From assembly GCF_000022085.1 (NCBI RefSeq), contig NC_011894.1, positions 336,501-400,500 of the forward strand: a stretch of DNA of 64,000 nt. The letters are read 5' to 3'. Source of the stretch: Methylobacterium nodulans ORS 2060 (GTDB lineage: Bacteria; Pseudomonadota; Alphaproteobacteria; Rhizobiales; Beijerinckiaceae). The notes below the pieces were generated by a model. It was given only the letters and a program-made list of their open reading frames with translations, made no database searches and was not told where the DNA came from. Position 1 is the first letter of the stretch; each line of letters begins with the position of its first letter. The position numbers and the translations under genes are program-made. Positions 63,121 through 64,000 of this stretch are shown one piece after another.

Positions 63121-64000
63121 TCAGGCTCGACCGTGAGATAGTCTGAGGCCCGTGAACTGCCAGCGCTGGTGGGGATAGAAGAAGTTCCGGTAGGTCGCGC
63201 GGCTATGGCCGGCCGGCGTCGCCACCGACGAGCCGCGCAGCACGAACTGATTGACCATGAACTTGCCATTGTACTCGCCGAGCGCGCCGGGCACCGGGCG
63301 GTAGCCCGGATAGGCGGAGTAGCTGCTGCGGGTCCATTGCCAGACATGCCCGAAGGCTCCGTCGAGCCCGGCCCGGGCGGCCGCCTCCCATTCCGCCTCG
63401 GTCGGCAGGTCGCATCCCGCCCAGCGGGCGAAGGCATCGGCCTCGTAGTAGCTCACATGCGTGACCGGCAGCGCGGGATCGATGGCTTTCAGCCCCGCGA
63501 GCGTCATGCCGGACCAGACGCCATCCCCGGCCTGCCGCCAGTAGCCGGGCGCTTCCCAGCCTTCGGTCTGCGCCGTGGCCCAGCCGTCCGAGAGCCAGAG
63601 TTCCGGCCGCGCGTAGCCGCCATCCTGCATGAAGTCGAGCCACTCGCCGTTCGTCACGAGAGCCCGGTCGAGGGCGACGGGCTGCAGCAGGACCTCGTGG
63701 CGGGGCAGTTCGTTGTCGAAGCTGAAGCCGCCGCCCGCATGCCCGATCGGGACGATCCCGCCGTCGAGCCACAGCGTCCCCCCGGCCGGCGGCGCGGGGA
63801 AGCGCCAACCGGAATCGTAGGCGGGCGACAGCGGGTTCTGCGCGAAGGCATGCAGGATGTCGGTGAGCAGGAGTTCCTGGTGCTGCTGCTCGTGGTGGAG
63901 GCCGATCTCCAGGATGGCGAGCACCTCCGCCAGCGCCGCGTCGGGAGCGGTCTCGATGAGCGTGCAGACGGCGCCGTCGACATGGTCCCGATAGGCCGCG
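63121..64000 (-). CDS. egtB: Ergothioneine synthase EgtB (5' end beyond window)
   Basis: C-terminal 292 residues of the hercynine sulfoxide synthase, a non-haem iron enzyme joining hercynine with a thiol donor. The DinB-like part shows the iron motif H-x3-H-x-E in [13 protein letters not shown], then the FGE-sulfatase-like domain with [52 protein letters not shown] and [20 protein letters not shown]. The third iron ligand in the N-terminal half is outside the window. Operon egtB-egtD. Confidence 0.95.
   Translation of the reverse strand, partial: AAYRDHVDGAVCTLIETAPDAALAEVLAILEIGLHHEQQHQELLLTDILHAFAQNPLSPAYDSGWRFPAPPAGGTLWLDGGIVPIGHAGGGFSFDNELPRHEVLLQPVALDRALVTNGEWLDFMQDGGYARPELWLSDGWATAQTEGWEAPGYWRQAGDGVWSGMTLAGLKAIDPALPVTHVSYYEADAFARWAGCDLPTEAEWEAAARAGLDGAFGHVWQWTRSSYSAYPGYRPVPGALGEYNGKFMVNQFVLRGSSVATPAGHSRATYRNFFYPHQRWQFTGLRLSHGRA

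Overview
The window is GC-rich chromosomal DNA from an alphaproteobacterium of the order Hyphomicrobiales (Rhizobiales), most likely Methylobacterium or a close relative. This is inferred from high GC, a proteobacterial-type phosphoribulokinase under a CbbR-like LysR regulator, clpS-clpA, a phasin gene, a DUF6894-type small protein, an HWE/HisKA_2 kinase and families of intergenic hairpin repeats. No rRNA, tRNA or CRISPR was seen. Nearly all of it is ordinary accessory and housekeeping metabolism; the structurally remarkable part is a nested mobile element at 42989-46903.

Layout. 1-6733: a branched-chain-amino-acid-type (Liv/HAAT) ABC importer with an embedded acyl-CoA synthetase, probably for an organic acid that is activated to its CoA thioester on entry. 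6808-11971: small proteins, an asparaginase-like protein, a divergent MFS/TetR pair and a degenerate CYTH protein. 12442-13907: an intact IS1182-type insertion sequence with CTAG target duplication. 14231-23047: dicarboxylate carrier, ROK sugar kinase, HdeD-like membrane protein, an EmrAB-type efflux pair, a CDF cation transporter and a membrane adenylate cyclase with haem-type anchor and [2Fe-2S] domain. 23163-25860: lytic transglycosylase and a methyltransferase. 25924-31653: Calvin-cycle genes cbbR (divergent), cbbF, cbbP and cbbY, interrupted by an AraC regulator and a methyltransferase; RuBisCO is not in the window. 31740-36964: sensor kinase, a NitT/TauT-type ABC importer and a ferredoxin-reductase-like flavoprotein. 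38287-42918: a second complete Liv-type importer (binding protein, two permeases, two ATPases).

42989-46903: an IS481-family element has inserted into a dispersed hairpin repeat (5-bp target duplication GCGGG), and its transposase gene was then split by a ~2.65-kb element encoding a serine recombinase and a translationally coupled small partner. Removing the inner element restores a 391-codon transposase exactly in frame; removing the outer element restores the repeat hairpin. The recombinase and its partner both seem frameshifted.

47575-64000: TAXI-type binding protein, typA, selO, a nitroreductase, a two-domain cold-shock protein, clpS-clpA, a phasin gene with two strong palindromes upstream, a D,D-carboxypeptidase with SPOR domain, a membrane J-protein next to a VWA-like protein, and the ergothioneine genes egtD and egtB (egtB runs off the window). 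Intergenic space is rich in repeats of at least four families, listed separately.
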